64,000 nt of DNA from assembly GCA_964036155.1 (NCBI GenBank), contig OZ038422.1, positions 52,103,201 to 52,167,200 of the forward strand. Reading direction: 5' to 3'. Source of the DNA: Diploscapter coronatus. Its lineage: Eukaryota; Nematoda; Chromadorea; Rhabditida; Rhabditidae. The translations under genes and the position numbers were made by a program. This document shows, piece by piece, positions 28,801-43,900 of this stretch (positions are counted from its first letter, which is position 1; every line of letters begins with the position of its first letter). Under the pieces are notes generated by a model. That model saw only the letters and a list, made by a program, of their open reading frames with translations, was not told the origin of the DNA and did no database searches.

Positions 28801-31216
28801 CTCCTAGAATTAGTCCTATCATTTTAAAGAGTTAATTGTAGGTTTTAAAATAACCGGCGTTGAATCGAATTCTATTTTCATCAATTCTCTAAACATTTTC
28901 TTAATATTACTCAAAAATCAATGAGACGGAAAATTGATAAATATTGGTTATTTTCTAATTTCCAGGGCGAAGAGCGCCCCCGTCTGCTGATCTACGATAT
29001 CATTCAGTTCGAAGGTTTCAACCTGGCCAAGGAGAACTTCGACGTCCGCTTCGAGTGCATCGACAAGGAGCTCATCAAGCCCAGACACGAGGCTATGAAG
29101 GTCGCAATTCAGATAGCTATGTTTAAAAAGTAAAAAAGAAATGTGTGTTGATAGAAGGGAAGATTAAAAGATTAATAACACTTAGGGTAGGGCTTCCTTA
29201 TTGTCTTGTTTCAAAAACTTCAAACTCTTTCTGTGTGGAGAAAAAATTCGATCTTGCCGAATGTTGTGCGTCAACGGATTTTAAAATCCTTATCTCAAAA
29301 TGTTTACCGTTCGTGAAAGCAAGTAGACCATGAATGAAATCAGCGAATTTGAGGAGTGCTTTTTCGAGGATTTTAAGGAACAACTAATTCGAGTCTAAGG
29401 GAAATTAGGAATAAATATTTCAGTCCGGCCGGATCCGCCAAGACAAAGAGCCGACTTCTGTGAGGAGGAAGGACTTCTGGTTGCTTTCAGCCACGTCCCG
29501 TCTCTTCGAGGAGTCCTTCACCAGGCATCTCGGTCACGAGGTCGATGGAATCATCTTCCAGCCTGTCAAGAGGGTAGGAATTTGAAAACGTAGAATTTTT
29601 TGAAGATAAGAATTGTTTATCAAATCAGAAAAAACTAAAGTTTAACCTCAAACTTGGAGAACACAAATGAAATAATTAACATTTATTTACTCTCCACGTT
29701 GATATCAAAAGAGATTTTTCTTTTTGAAAGTAACTCTTATTTGAAACATAAACAGAAATTAATTTTTTTTTTAAATTTTCAGCGCTATAAACCCGGCCGC
29801 GACGACGCTGTGCTCAAGTGGAAACCGCCCTCACACAACTCCATCGATTTTAGGCTGCAGATTAAAAAGTTCGAATTTTTGGTTTTTATGAAATATTTTA
29901 GCAAAATATTCGATACCTTAAAGTTAAATTTATACTATTTTGCTTTGTGATTGAGTGAAACGTACCCGAAAAAGTTGATCAGCTTCATTTCATTCGATTT
30001 CTGTTTAAAAGCGTCAGAAGTGTTGTCTTGTCGATGAACGATCACTTGAAATAAAATTTTAAAAAAGACGCACTCCTTTTACTTTATTCCAAATTATCAC
30101 TTACCGACAATACCAGTATTTACAGTTATCCACAAAAATGCTATGTAAATTTAAAACACCTGAAAATTTAAAGGTGAATGTTTTCTTTCAGATTCAAACA
30201 AGAGGGCTGTCTACCTGAATATCACGGCTATCTCTATGTGCAGGGAAGTCACGAGCCGATCAGGTAAAATATTTATAAATATTTAAATTTCACTTCTATT
30301 TTCGCTAGGATATCAACTATAAATTAGAATTAGGCTTATTCCGAATTAAAATACTATGAATATATGATGATTGCAGCGAGATGAAAGTCACCAAATCGCT
30401 GCAACCCTATGACGGCAGAATCATCGAGTGCAGGTGGAATAATATGGTAGGACAGCTCTTCATTTCTTAAAGTCGCTAATTATGACAATTAATGAAAAAC
30501 ACTCTTCATGAGTTGTATATTCGCGATTCCTCTACAAGTTCACACTGACTGTAGCAAGGCTTGACTTTCTAACTCTCAACTGTGTGTACTCGTGTGTTTT
30601 CTTTATTTGTTTCAACTCATAGACAGTTGCGTCTATGATCGCTGATTTTTCAGACCCGCAGTTGGGAATTCATGCGCGAGCGAACGGACAAGAGTCTGCC
30701 GAATGCGAAGAGCACAGCCATGGCCGTGTGGGATACCATGATGCACCCCATCTCCCAGGAGGATCTTTGCGAGTAGGACATTTTAAAAAATTTCGATTTA
30801 AAATAGCTCCATTAATTTTTCTCCTATTAATTACTCATTAAAAATCATAATTTCATTGAAATTTGAGACCTATCATTTAATTTATGTTAAAAATGACGAG
30901 AAAATAATATGATCTTCAATATTTTGTCTTGAAAGTTGATATTTCAATCGGACAATAATCAATAGTTCTTTTTATCTTATTCGAATTATTCTGAAACTTA
31001 TTGTCATAATAATTTTTCATTATTGAAGACTCGCATAAAATTTCGTTAACCAGATATCAAAGAGTAAAGAAACGCATTTGCAGTTTCATCGCGAAGTATG
31101 CGTTCAACGAGAAGAAGCGTCCGATGCCTCTTCCACAGCAGATGAGAGGCGGCGAATTGATCGATGGAAACGAACAGCCACCTGCTCAGAGGGCCAGGGC
31201 TGAGGAGGATTATTAG
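25884..31216 (+). CDS. cel-1: Bifunctional mRNA capping enzyme (5'-triphosphatase + guanylyltransferase)
   Basis: Nuclear enzyme that removes the gamma phosphate of nascent RNA polymerase II transcripts and adds GMP to make the cap. The N-terminal triphosphatase domain has the cysteine-phosphatase loop [12 protein letters not shown] (25884-27092). A Gly/Ser/acidic linker ([17 protein letters not shown]) follows. The guanylyltransferase domain has motif I WKADGMRYLV (catalytic Lys), motif [11 protein letters not shown], motif IV DGIIFQP, motif V LKWKPP and motif [17 protein letters not shown]. The C-terminus RARAEEDY ends at TAG 31214-31216. Start [20 protein letters not shown] is followed by LNCP, the family's usual beginning (RWLNCP). 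About fifteen introns. Motif III reads DTE where DGE is usual, a possible family variant. The symbol is from C. elegans by similarity. The two-domain metazoan architecture is complete. Confidence 0.94.
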
Positions 31217-32006
31217 GGTGAAAATTGTTGCAAAGGTAATTTTGACATGACGATTTAATAAGAAAATGAAAAAGTATGAGGAATTACTACTTTACTTTTC
31301 AATTTCTTTGAAAGTAAATATGAAAACCGTGAGAAAATGTTTTGATATAGTGATTTGAGATAATTATTTATGAAAAAATACTAAATTTTAAGCTTGTTTT
31401 CTAGCAATTTCTTGAGGGAAAATACTCTATAAAAATTCTATTTTTTCGAATCTTCTCATTCCTCAAATTGCTATTTCAAAAGTTTTCTCTTCTTTTCACA
31501 ATATGAACATTGTTATAAAATTTGGAAAGTGAAAAGAAATTAACCGCACTGGCAGAATTGATGAAGATTGTATGGTTTTAGAATCCTTGACTTTTTGGTA
31601 ATTGGTGAACTACGAGGTATTTTGAGCGGCTTTCAATGTAAACGAAAATATTCGACAAAAATTTTGAAAAAATTCGAAAAAGCGAGATTTCGTCAGAATC
31701 TAAAATCACTTATTTATATTATTTTATCCTAACCTTGTCTTTTCTAAAATAGGTAACATCGTGGCTTATTATACTCATTCAGACGGTGATTGATAGTTAT
31801 TTTTGCTATAACTTTCATATAAGTGTGTCAGTTGTATTTTTTATTCGATGTCTTTAATCTTTGAATAATAAATCGTTGACATGGGACTCATTGAATTTTC
31901 ATTAAAAATCGATTTTATAAAATCGCTGAAATACCTATTGCAAGTAAATATTTCGTAGACTAAAAATTTGAATTCCCAGGAAATATCTACCATCGGGTAA
32001 CTCGAG
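31217..32006. other. Spacer between the capping enzyme and INTS9 genes
   Basis: About 790 bp of AT-rich DNA with the 3' UTR of the capping gene and the promoter of the INTS9 gene. No gene or repeat was recognised. Confidence 0.5.
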
Positions 32007-35000
32007 ATGAACCAAATTGTAAGTAATTTTTGTGGCATTAATTATTGTTTTATTTAGACATAACTCCCTTTAACCTTTTTCTTTGATATTTTTGAAGTTA
32101 ATTTTGAAAAGATACGGCGATACACATGCTTAAAATTAATAAATCGTTTGCCTACTTTATAATTTTAGGAAAATCTCGAGAAAAGATTTTTTGAATGTTA
32201 CGAATAACTAGATTTTAAAACTACTGTAACTTGCAGACTTCATATTCGTGGAACGGGAAGTCTCCCTGCACGGTGTTGCGGTCTGCGAATATCTCCCTCA
32301 TGTTGGACTGTTTTATCGACCTGACTGCCATCAACTCCTTCATGCCGCAGCTGTACACTGATTCGTAAGCCCGTTACAGTATGCCTAATTTTTGATATTG
32401 GAGCAAACGATTTTTATTTCAAGTTAAAAAATGATTGTCGTCGTTCAGGAAAAATGATCGTCATTTTGAAATTATGCGTTATTGGTTAAGGTTTTCTGAA
32501 ACATGAAAAATTGATCATTTACTTTTCTTTCAATATTAAATATACTTTTATTTATTGAGAAAGAATTCGGAACTCTAATGACTATCGAACTAATTACTTA
32601 TGGATAAAGTTTGATTGAAACGTACAATAAAAATGATAATTTTTTGAAGGTGATTAAAACTGTCTCATTAATTTTTAGTGGCCGCTTCAAAAGCACTCAA
32701 CCGGATGGCAAGCAGTTTGGGCTACCGTATCTTAGGCAGATCAGGAACAACACATACGTCGATGCCACGCCCGAAGTCCATCCTGTTCCGGTTAGAAAAT
32801 CAAATATTCATTATTTATTTTTCGAAGATTGAGAATTTTATGCGTTTCATAAAAACTGAAATTTTGATCACAATCCCAATTTTGCAATTTCAATGATAGC
32901 TCGGATATTTTATAGATTAGGCGACAGTATGCTTCAGAAAATTGACGATGAACTAAGGGCATGCAAAGCTTGAAAACCCGAAAGATTTCTTTCAAACTCT
33001 TGAGCTCCAGTTACTAGACCTCTCTTAGTGAACTAGGATATTTTTTCTCGACATTGTTGGAGATTTTTTACGTTCAAGAGTGTTGACTTTCAAAATGTTC
33101 TTCTTTTCAGTTAGACCTGCTGCAAATGGACTCGATCGACTGCATTCTGGTGTCAAATCTGCAGTCGATAGTGGCCCTACCCTTCTACGTCATCGAGACG
33201 GGATTCAGGGGCACCGTCTACGCCACTGAGCCTATCGTACAGTTTGGCAGGTGCGAATTTGTCCAATTTAAAATTATTACAATTTTTGATAATGTCAAAA
33301 AACGCATTCAAGATCACTTGATAAATTTTTACATTTTGTACTCAAGAATTTTGAAGTATATCTTTCAAATTATTTATTCAATTCCATAACCTCGTTGTTC
33401 AGTATTTCAGCATAACCTTCAGCAAATCTTTTTAAACTTATCTATTGAAATTATTATTATTTTTTTTTTAAATTCCATTTTTTAACTCAAAAAGAATGAA
33501 TACCTGAGAATAGTTGCTAGAAATTTCTGCCAGAATTAGAAAATTTTGATCTTTACATGATTTTTCCAGAATTCTAATGGAGGAGTGGGTCGAATATTTC
33601 GAGCGGCATTCAAAAGGCGAGAGCGACGATAAATGGAAGAAGTTCTCCGTTTGTGGGTCAGTAGTTTTAAAAAATTTTTAATCTTAGGATTTAATGTTTG
33701 ATTTTTTTTTATTTTTCGAATTTTTAGAAAATTCGCGAACGCGCCTCGCCGCAATCCTCTACAATGGCGACAGTTCTATTCGCGAGAGGACATGGAAAAG
33801 GCGCTCGGCCTCATCACTACCATCTCGTTCAAACAGGAAACGGTAAAATTGTCGATTTTTCGAAAAAAAAAGGTCATATCTTTCTGAAAATTACAAAATC
33901 TATTGGTGATTAATGGAATTATTTAAGTGAATGCAGTCACATTGAAATGTTTTGATAGTCCTCGAAATTTCTATAACTTCGAAACATCTGAATCATTCTT
34001 TTCAAATTTTCAGTCGATTCTCGGCAGCGTCTCATTCACGGCCCACCCTTCTGGTTATACGATCGGATCCGCGAATTGGATGATCAACATTGAAGGGGAC
34101 GAGGTGAATTTCACGAATCCTTTTAAATTTTCTATCTTTATAAAAGTTTCAACAAATTTCGTAGTTGTGATCCATTAAACGACCTGTGATTGGTTGGCAT
34201 CTGAATTGAAATAATTCAACTTCTGTGATTTTCAAAGAATATTCCGGAATTTTATATAAAATCCCGTTTAAATTTCAGAATATGTTTCAATCGTTTTCAA
34301 GCGGAGAAGCATAAAGCTAGAGAAAACGTTGAAAAATTTATTTAGATGGAGAATGACCATTTTAAAAATTTCTCAGATCGCCTACATTTCGTCTGCGTCG
34401 AATAGAGCGATGCACGCGCGACCGGCCGAGTGGGACGGGCTCAAAAATGCCGATTACCTCATTCTGACGTCGCTTTCTCTGACTTCCGAATCACCCGAGG
34501 TAGGTTTTCAGAACATTGTTTATATGAAAATACGCTTAACTCCCATCAATAAGTATGTATGGGATCCAATTAAAAATTACTAATAGCTTTTGGAAATGAT
34601 TTTTATAATATAGATTATTGCCACATAATTCTTGGCTCAAATAAAGCTAAAATTTCTGAAATATGACTCACTCGACCTTTCTGCTTACCTAAAATAACAA
34701 AAATACAAATTTCAAAGTTACTATAATTTGTTGATACAAATATGCAAATTTCAGTATTCTTTGCTGAATCTGTGCGCGCATACAGTGGACACATTGAGGG
34801 CAGGAGGCAACGTGCTCATCCCCATTTCCTCCGTCGGCATCGTCTACGACCTCATCGAGGTCCTCATCGACAAAATCGATAAAACGGTAGGCATATTTTT
34901 TATTTAATAACTACTGTAGAGATATAATTCTAAATTTATGATCTTCCAGTCAAACTTTCTTATAATTATGAAGAAAACACTTCACTATCTTATTACCAGA

Positions 35001-37905
35001 ATATGAAAACATTTGGAGAATGATACGTTTCAAAAATGTGTTCAACTCATTTCCATTTAATATATGTGTGGTTGGCACTACCTATTAGTACATCTAAAAT
35101 TATCAACTTTTGCAGCAAGGCCTGTCCGCCGACCCGCCCTGTGTGTACTTCATCTCGCCCGCAGCGAAGAGCTCGATCGCGTTTGCGAACATTAACGCTG
35201 AGTATCTGAGAGACATGCGACAGGCTAATGTCTACGTGCCTGATGAACCGTTCAATCATTCTAATGTAAGGCATTTTTGGAACTGGTTTTAAGCCTGCAA
35301 GTCTAGCATTGGAAAAGTTAGATAAACACCTATTCTTTATTAGACATTCTTTCTATTTTTGTGGTTTTGCTAGTTATTCTTTTCTCTAAAGATAAAAAAT
35401 AGAACGTTTTCACAAGACATTCTTATCGTACTCTATCCTGAATGGAAATGCTAGTGATTTATCTGACTCATTTTTCCCAGAAACTTATTTTTCTGATCTT
35501 CGAGAATTTTCAGCTGATCAAGAACGGCCGCTTGAAGATATATAGTTCGGTGTGCGACGATTTTTCCAAGGAATACAAGAGGCCTTGTGTGGTAATTTTT
35601 TTTTCCAAACTTACCATTTCTTCAGAAATTCATTCTTCCATTTTTAGGTTCTGGCCGGCCACCCCTCGTTGCGAATGGGCGATGCGGTTCAATTATTGGA
35701 AATGTGGTCCGGAGACGTCGCAAATTCGCTGATTGTCATTGGTAGGCTTCATCTCAGGAAATGAATTCAAATGATATTTTTCTCGAATTAATACCACAGC
35801 GAAAAATTGACATGTAAAATTTTTGTTTTAAACCATCATAAGATTTATTCTACAATATGAAGTTCTACACTAAAATGCTAAGTTTCTTAGATTTATTTAT
35901 TGCGAAAAATTTTTAAACAAGTGTCAGAAAATGTTTGAAGGGAAAGCTGATTTCAGACCCAGACTACCCCCTGAACGAGATGTTCGGTCCGTTCCAGGGC
36001 CAAGGCAACATTCGGCCCTACTACTTCCCAATCGAAACCAGACTCGACTACAACGAAGCAGACAAAACGCTCTCTCAGTTGAAACCCAAAGTACGCTTCA
36101 ATTTTTCTAACATTTTTTAAAAAAAATTTATTGCTATGAAAACGCGAAGTCAATCACTGATCTTTTCAGAAAATTAGTTAGGAACTGTCAACTTCTGGAG
36201 CATATTAAAAGCTTTTTTTTTTAATTTAGATATTGAACTTCTATTTCGTCGTACCATTTGATGATAACATCATTTTCGAAAAAAAAAGAAGTATTATTCT
36301 AAAATTTCGAAACGTATCAATGCATTTTTGAGTTAGGACATTGAATATTATCAGATATTATTGTTATTATATTATTGAATCGATGGTAAGATCATTTTCA
36401 ACGCGAATATAATATATCGCTAAAACCTTTTGAAACATGTTTTTAAATTTCAAATTCTTCCAGAGTCTCTATATTCACGATTCGTTCACGCGCCTTCCCG
36501 ATGTGATGCCCAACCAGGCTCCGGTCATCGATCTCACCATACAATACGTAAGATTTCATCAATTCTATCAATTTTTGCCAAAAAATGGCAAAATTCCAGC
36601 CCAACTACATGCCTCTGCACTACAACGAACCATTCCCAGTGATCTCGAAAAAGGCGAAGAAGAGGAAGATCACTGTTAATCCGGAGGTTCAATTTAACAT
36701 TTTGTTTCAAAAGACAATATCCAAATACTAATGTAGAGTTATTTTTGAATTTTCGAGTTTTTGCTTGAAACATAAGTAAAAATATGGAATAGAAGTAAAA
36801 ACATTACCTGGCAAGTCTTAATTTTTATTTTGGACATTTCTAAAGTGCCGTTATTTAGGTTCTGAAAAGCCTCCTTCCAGCTGCAACGCCGGTCGACGGA
36901 AATACTGCGATGGGCACGATTCAGGCCGTGCTCGATTGCTACGATGACAGATTCGAATTGATGGTGGGAATATTTAATTTTGAACGAGTATCATGGCGAT
37001 AAAATAGGGAAAAATATTCGCCTTGATAAATTAAAAAAAAAAAAACTTATCACTTTTCTGATCTGATTTTTTCAAAGCTATTCATTGTATGTTTCAAAAA
37101 TTACATATAATTCGTGGTTAAAGTTATAGATATTGCCAGATAATTTTCTAGATTAAATTATGCTAAATTGCAGCCAATCCCGAAGAAGCCCTCGCTGGAC
37201 AAGAATCAGCCGCTGCTCGGTTCGTTGGGCATCGAGCCGCGATACACCGGACTCCTCCAGCCAGAGAAACTCGTTCAGGCCCTGAGCAAGGTGGGAATTT
37301 TCAAATTTTTCTTGAAAAGCATAATTTTCTAAAATTATATTGAATTTCTATTTCAGAAACGCATCAAAGTGTCGGTGCACCGCGAGAAAGACGCGACTTT
37401 GCTGCAAATTGACGAGTGGGACGCGGCCATCAAAATCTACGCCGATGGAAAGAAGACCAATATTCGGGTGAGTTTAATTTCAAAAATCGATATGCTTCAA
37501 GATTTTGGAGATTCATTTTATGAGTGACTTGACCAATTTCTCATTGTCAAGAATTCTAAAAATTTCCTAGATAATTTATGAAAACAAAATACGTTTCAAG
37601 ATGTAGAAACTAATTTTTGGGATTTATACTCAGTATTAGATCAGCTTTTTCTAGGCTATAATAAAAATTCAATAATTTTATGAGAAAACTAGATATGTTT
37701 CAATATTTCCGAATACTTTTTCTTCGAAAATTTCATCAATGATCCTCTTTTTAATAGTTGAAACATTCTTTTAATAGTTTTAAGGGAAATGACTAATTAG
37801 ATCATTTTTCTAATTTTTACAGATTTACTAATTCAGGGCCCGAAGGAAAAGCGCGATCAATTGATGAAAATAGTTAAAGAACAGCTGCAATTGTTACTGC
37901 CTTGA
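32007..37905 (+). CDS. ints-9: Integrator complex subunit 9 (INTS9)
   Basis: Non-catalytic metallo-beta-lactamase/beta-CASP partner of INTS11 in the Integrator cleavage module, which processes snRNA 3' ends and attenuates RNA polymerase II. Start MNQI at 32007-32018, then exon 32237-32364 giving SPCTVLRSANISLMLDCFID, which matches the INTS9 beginning (PCNVLKF...IMLDCGLD). Further exons follow in phase to LLLP-TGA at 37903-37905. Recognisable blocks are LVSNLQSIVALPF, ETGFRGTVYATEP, GSVSFTAHPSGYTIGSANW (where INTS11 would have zinc ligands), YFISPAAKSSIAFANINAEY (beta-CASP) and VLAGHPSLRMGDAVQLLEMW. A C-terminal domain for INTS11 binding follows. The catalytic HxHxDH motif is absent, as expected for this subunit. 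About fifteen introns, several with the GAAACATA/TATGTTTC motif. Confidence 0.92.
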
Positions 37906-40900
37906 TAAGTTGATTGTTCGAGCGAAATTTTTTGAGTATAACTTTTTCTCGCAAATTCTTTTTTTCAAATTTCGATCTCTTTGTACCGGGTCTTGTTATA
38001 ATTTTCGAAAATGAAGTAATTTATTGAGTTTTAAACGAAGTTTTTTGAGTGAAATCGGGCTTTTTTTTTAAAGATGTTTTGTATGATATTTTTCATGAGA
38101 ATGATCCTTTTGAGAGGCAAAGAACTCTTACTTTAGAAGTTTCCACGATGAGAAATGGTTTATTTGCTGACGAGTTTTCGAAAACATCGACTTCTTTTTA
38201 ATTAGAAAAGATACGACAAGTTTTGAAACATATTTTCAACTTATCCAATTTACTCCAACCTCGATAAATTCATCACAATCCGTCTTGCAATACTCGTCAA
38301 TCATGCACCAGCGATGGATCTTCTAAAATTTATAGGGTTAAAAGGTTTATCCTCGAAATTTCAAATTATTGTGCGGACAGAACCTCAATTCCACAAAATT
38401 AGCATTCCCCAACATCTCATTTCATTACCGCTCTTCACTAAACGCAATAAACATGATCATTTGAAATGTTGTTTTGTCGAAATGAGTGTTCAGGAAGTCA
38501 AGTGAAAAGAGGGGTTCCGAATCATTATTTTGCATCCGGTCCCTGAGTCGTCCGAGACTCACAGCCAAGGGTCATCGAGCAAGATAACCAGCTAAATCTT
38601 GAATTTTCAAAATTGGATTACTTTGAATGAAACTTCATGATGTTTTCTATGAAGTTTTTTAGAGGAAAGCTTTCGATTTGATAGAATTTTCAAAAACTAG
38701 GTCTTAAAATTCGAAATGTTTGAATTTTCGCGATGAGGATCACCTTATATTGGAGCTTCGTATTGAATTGGTTCATACGTTCGGGAGACTCAATTTTGAG
38801 AGCGAAAACCGAAGTTTCAGCTTCCAATTGTAGCTGCAAATCTATTTTAGAACATTTCTCCTTTTGGAACTCAAAATCATCAAAATTATGGATATTTTCG
38901 ACATCAATTAATTTTGAGATTAAAAACCTACCTGATTCTGCAGGAAAATCGCGAGGCAAAGGAAATTGAAAATACGGTGGATTGTGAAGTTCAGTGCGGA
39001 TTAAAAACGGTCGAGAACTTTGGATTCAAACGTTTTTCGAAATCGGAAATGAAAAAACATTTTTGATGATCTTTGCTAGCTTTTACCTCGATTACCTTGA
39101 AAAAATGAAAAATTCGGAAAATTAGACATTTTTTTCTATTAGATGCTAGATCATCAAGTGATGTCAGTGAAGATCAACTTTCTTTCGAAGAAAAACCCAG
39201 ATCCGGATTAAATTTTGAAAGATCCGATTTTGACCATTGAAATCCAAGAGGATCTTGTCAAATGTAACAAAATCCCTGCATTTCAACAAATTTAGATAAA
39301 CCATGAAAGTCTCGTATTCCATATTGAAGGATACAAATTCAGAAACATCGAGGATATTTTGATACTTAGTTCTTTTGAATCGCATTTTCCAAGGAAAATG
39401 CATCATTTTGATGGTGCTTCTTTGAAAATTGATGCTTTTGAATTTTTGGAATTTTAGAAGGAGATCCCTTTTTGGTCAGATCCGCAGCAAAATCTAAAAT
39501 GAGCTTCCAGTTTTTCCGTTCCGACTTCCGATAAAACTCAAAAATCCCCGTTCTTTTCAAGCAAATTTTTAGAATAATTGCATTTATTTTTGACTCGTAG
39601 TAAAAGTTCTAGACTTTTTCAAGAATATTCACGACTTCGAAAAGTTCGAACGCTGCTCGCTTTCGTTTTCCTCCGACATGTATTTTCACGCATTTATTGG
39701 ACCTTTGAACTTGTTTGGAGGAAGATTTTATTCGAAGTTTCTTCATTATTCTTTCAGCAGATTCAAATTTAGCCATTTGATAACTTAAATGAGTTTTGAA
39801 CTCTAATATTTCATTTTTACGGTAACCTTGACGAATAACAAACTTTTGTTGATGCATTGTGAAGTGAATAGTTGAAACTGAGAGCTTAAACTGCGAAGCT
39901 ATTCGGAATCTTTAGCGTTTTTGGTTTGACTATCGTAATCAGCATGTTCGATTGAGGTTATCAACCGATTTTGAGCATGGCTAGTCATTTGCATTGTTTA
40001 CATTCCTTGTAGATCGCTTTATATTTAGTTATACCTTCTCAGGTACAAAGCATTCAGCTGGCAATGGTCTAAATTTATCAATCCCCCTTCATGCTTGACT
40101 CGCATTCCGTGTTTCAATTAGCTAATTTATTATGTCGTCAGTCCGCAAAACACAGGAATGCTCATCAAATTTCATCGCCTCCCGGCTTTCATTCACAGAA
40201 AAACTTTGTGACGACCAAAATTCAACTTTTTTCGAAATACCTAATTGCTAGTCTTTTTGACAAATTCTAAATATGGATAGTCATCATTAATAAAATGATG
40301 TAGTTTATTCTTTCAAGAGTGCGACTTTAATACATTTTTGATACTGAAATTCTGATGACAATCAGCTTTATTGGCGGTGTTATGAAAGGGTATGCAATTT
40401 TTTAATTCGCATAATTATCCCCTATTCTAAATAATTCCAATTATGGGTGGCATTTACGAAAAATTCTGTAGTTCTTTTTTCGTCACTCACGAAAATACAT
40501 TCTCATTTTTCATTGCACTCGATATAATTCGGCCTACAGAATCTCGCTTTCCATAAACGGAATTAAAAAAATCATTGAGGGCTTGTTAAATTGAGGAGGT
40601 TCGCAAAAATTCTAATGTTGAAGGATAGGGCTTCAAACCTCTTTGGATAAATTGAGGTTCGCTTTCTAATTAGGGACAAAGAAGCGAGTGTAGAAGATTT
40701 TAATTAAATTTGGACTTTGATTCAAGCTGGTCAATTTTTCCCAAAAATGATAAATTTAATTTTTTATTTGGTCTGGGAAATTTTTCGTTTGAATTTGGCA
40801 ATCTCTACGCATGTTTCTCGCTTTTCCTTGAAAAAAATCTCCAAGTGATATTCGAAACTCGACGCTTCCTGCAGTTAGAAATAGAAAGGAAAAAGGAAGT

Positions 40901-43900
40901 GTGTGAAAATTCAAAGAAAAAGATTAGGCATGAAAATAGCGTGAAATTTTTAGACCTGAGAAATTGAAACTATAAAATATTGGTATAGAATAGATGTTAG
41001 AATCTCTGAAAGATAATAAAACAGCATAAATTTTTAGAAAAAGGTCGGGAGAAAAATTTGGGTCGAAAGACTGAAATTTTTCTTTCCAAAAATTTTCCCA
41101 TCGAGTACTCCTCGATTATTTTTCGCCCCTGGCAAATAATCTCGGACTTCTCATATTTTGTCTTGAGAAGTTCTTTGCAGTCGACGGGGAAAAATTTCAG
41201 AAGGCGTTGATTCTTTGCCCTCTTGAAAAATTGCACATCCCTCATTATTTTTTCGGGTTTCGAGTGCATTTTTGCAGAGGTGTTTTTCAATTTTTAGAAG
41301 ATATATACCGTAGTTTACTTTTCCAAACCTTTTTTTTTTTTATAAATTGGAAGCATTGGAAACATTATCGATGATAATGCATTTACTATCATGCATTTTC
41401 ATGAAGCATAAATTTTCAAAATAACCTTGATTGATGAAATTCGGCAAAATTTGACAACCTAAGCTTGCAAGTCATTTCCATTCGTTTTATGTTTCTAAAT
41501 TTTATGCGGTTTTTGATAGTTTTATTTTAACGTTTGTACTTTTTCCATGTGAAAGCAATTTCCGAAATTATATTTTTCAAAACTTTACTACACTTCTCAA
41601 AATACTCCATCTAAAGTGCGCCTTCTGCAAAACAGAGAATTAGTTTCAAATTTGTCAAACTAGGCTAGATTTGCCTTTGAGCGATCATAAATTTCAACTA
41701 ATCTTTTTCTCTAAAATCTCGTATGTTTAGAGAGAAAAACCCTAATAATAATTCATTTTTGCTCATCATTCCAAGTTTTTCACGATTATGCATTCAATTG
41801 CGAATTTATGTAATAGGTGGTACCAGCCTCAAAATTCTTGAGAAATTATTTCAGGTTGTTTTCTGTTCTTTATCTTCCAACATTAAATAATATTCCATTC
41901 AAATGCACGTGGTAATTTAAAATTTCTACATTAGAAGTCCTAAACCGCCCAATTTGAATGAGTAATCACTCTTTCAACGTTCAAATTATCGCCTAAAATT
42001 TTAGGGTGCATATTGAAAAAAATCTTTGATAAAGTATGGTTGCTAAAGCCTAAAATAGAATTAATTTTAGCATCAGATCCGAATTTTAGCCTAGAACAAA
42101 TCTCTGAGAGCATAATGACCAAGTCGTCCTGAGAACCTAGGACAATCGAGTAAGTAATTGCTTTGTGAATGTTCGTTTTTGCGATTTTCTATTATCCTTA
42201 GCCTTTAGTTTAAATAAATCCAATCAGTTAACCTACTAAATTTGTTTATTTTTTTCGTTTTCTCAATTTTTATAAATGTTTCAGGAATTTCGAAATTCAT
42301 TCCGTTATTCAAAAATGCAATACTCTACTTCCTCCTCTCCACAAATTGATAGTCTTATCGCTTACTTTTTAGTTTTCAACTTTTTCTTCAGACGTTTTAA
42401 AATTTTCAAAACTCATCAAATTGTTCGTCGATAAGTAATTTCCATGAAATTTGCAAAACAGCTATTTTCCATGATCCTTGTTCAAAACTGCAACTTGTTT
42501 ACACCACCAATTGGCCACATAAATGACGCTGTGGTCAAGTAATTATGCTTGAAACCAGTGTTCTAACCTCTCCACTCCCATAATTATATTAAATCTGGGT
42601 ATTTTCTAGAAACACAAATCCCTCCTCTTATGTTGAAACATACCTTTACAAAACTATCTGGCATAATTCTTGATAATCAGGAATTTCAAATAAGTCGAAA
42701 AATGTTCCCATACTTAAGAATAGGAGAAGAAAACCACCTAGATATTTCACTCCCTAATTCCGCCAAATCTTGGCATCTAACGTGGTACTTTTGTCCACTT
42801 TCTAGAGAAGTTGAGAAAAATTCTCTTTTCCCATAATATAACATAGAAATAGGAAAACTGGCTAGCATATTTTAGCTAATTCTCTAATTTGCATCTCTGC
42901 TCTTCTTATTTTTCGAACATTTCCGTGTTTTGCATCTTTTCGCATTTTTCTCTGCAATTCTGCCTGACTCGGACTTAATTTTATTGGCCAAATTTGGCAG
43001 TGGTTTTTTATCCCCTTCATTTTTCGTTTACTCACCACACTTCGTTCGAGACCGAACTCGTAAAATCTAAATTATCCCAGTCAGTTTTACCCGCCTATTC
43101 TCCATCATTAGACGAGCGGTGGGAGTGTTTAATTTTGAAATCCTTCTAATTTCACTCCACTTTGACGACATCTAATTTCATTTTCGCTTCCCGAAAAAAT
43201 TCGCGCATTTTCGGAAAAGCTCAAAATAATCGTGAATTGTTGCTCATTTTGTGGGATAATTTTAGAATTTTGCAAGAATAAACGAAATGACAAATTTGAT
43301 ACGTTTCTGGGGGAGTTTTTCCAGGCTAGACGGATATCATTTGGCTTTATTGCATGGGTGAAATCATTTTTGGCTTGAAATAATGAATCATAAAATTTAA
43401 CGGAAACAGCTAGAAACTCGAGATCATTAAAATTTTCGCTCAACAAAAATTTAGATTCCCCATACGAGTCTTCAGGCAATATAAAGAACAAAAGATTTAA
43501 AGAATAGACAATTTAACAGATGATCATTTGAATTCAATTTCATATCCAAAATTCAATCTTTGCTCAAAACTCACTCAAACTAGAAAATCTCTGCTCACGC
43601 ACTTTATTGCTCATAATTTGCCGTTTTTCGCTTCGAGATTGAGTTTGTCTGGAATTTTCCTATTGTTGCGAGGTTTGTGCCGCCCTCTTACGACCAAGAG
43701 ATCTCTCGACACATGTTCAAGAATAGCTTAAGAAAAAGGCTGGGGTATTTTATTCTAATTTTGAAACGCTGACTTTCTTAAAAACAAGTATTGAATTGCC
43801 TCGTAGTTTGATCCTGGGGGTTACACAAGAAATCCAAAATCACCCCTGTCAACGGGGCATTACTTGAAGCGAACCTGAGCTATAACTTTCGACAGAACTT

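Noticed and set aside
39000..43700. Open frames of 60-120 codons in the gene-free stretch
   Set aside because: Composition is AT-driven, no family similarity, no matching splice signals, and they occur equally on both strands.
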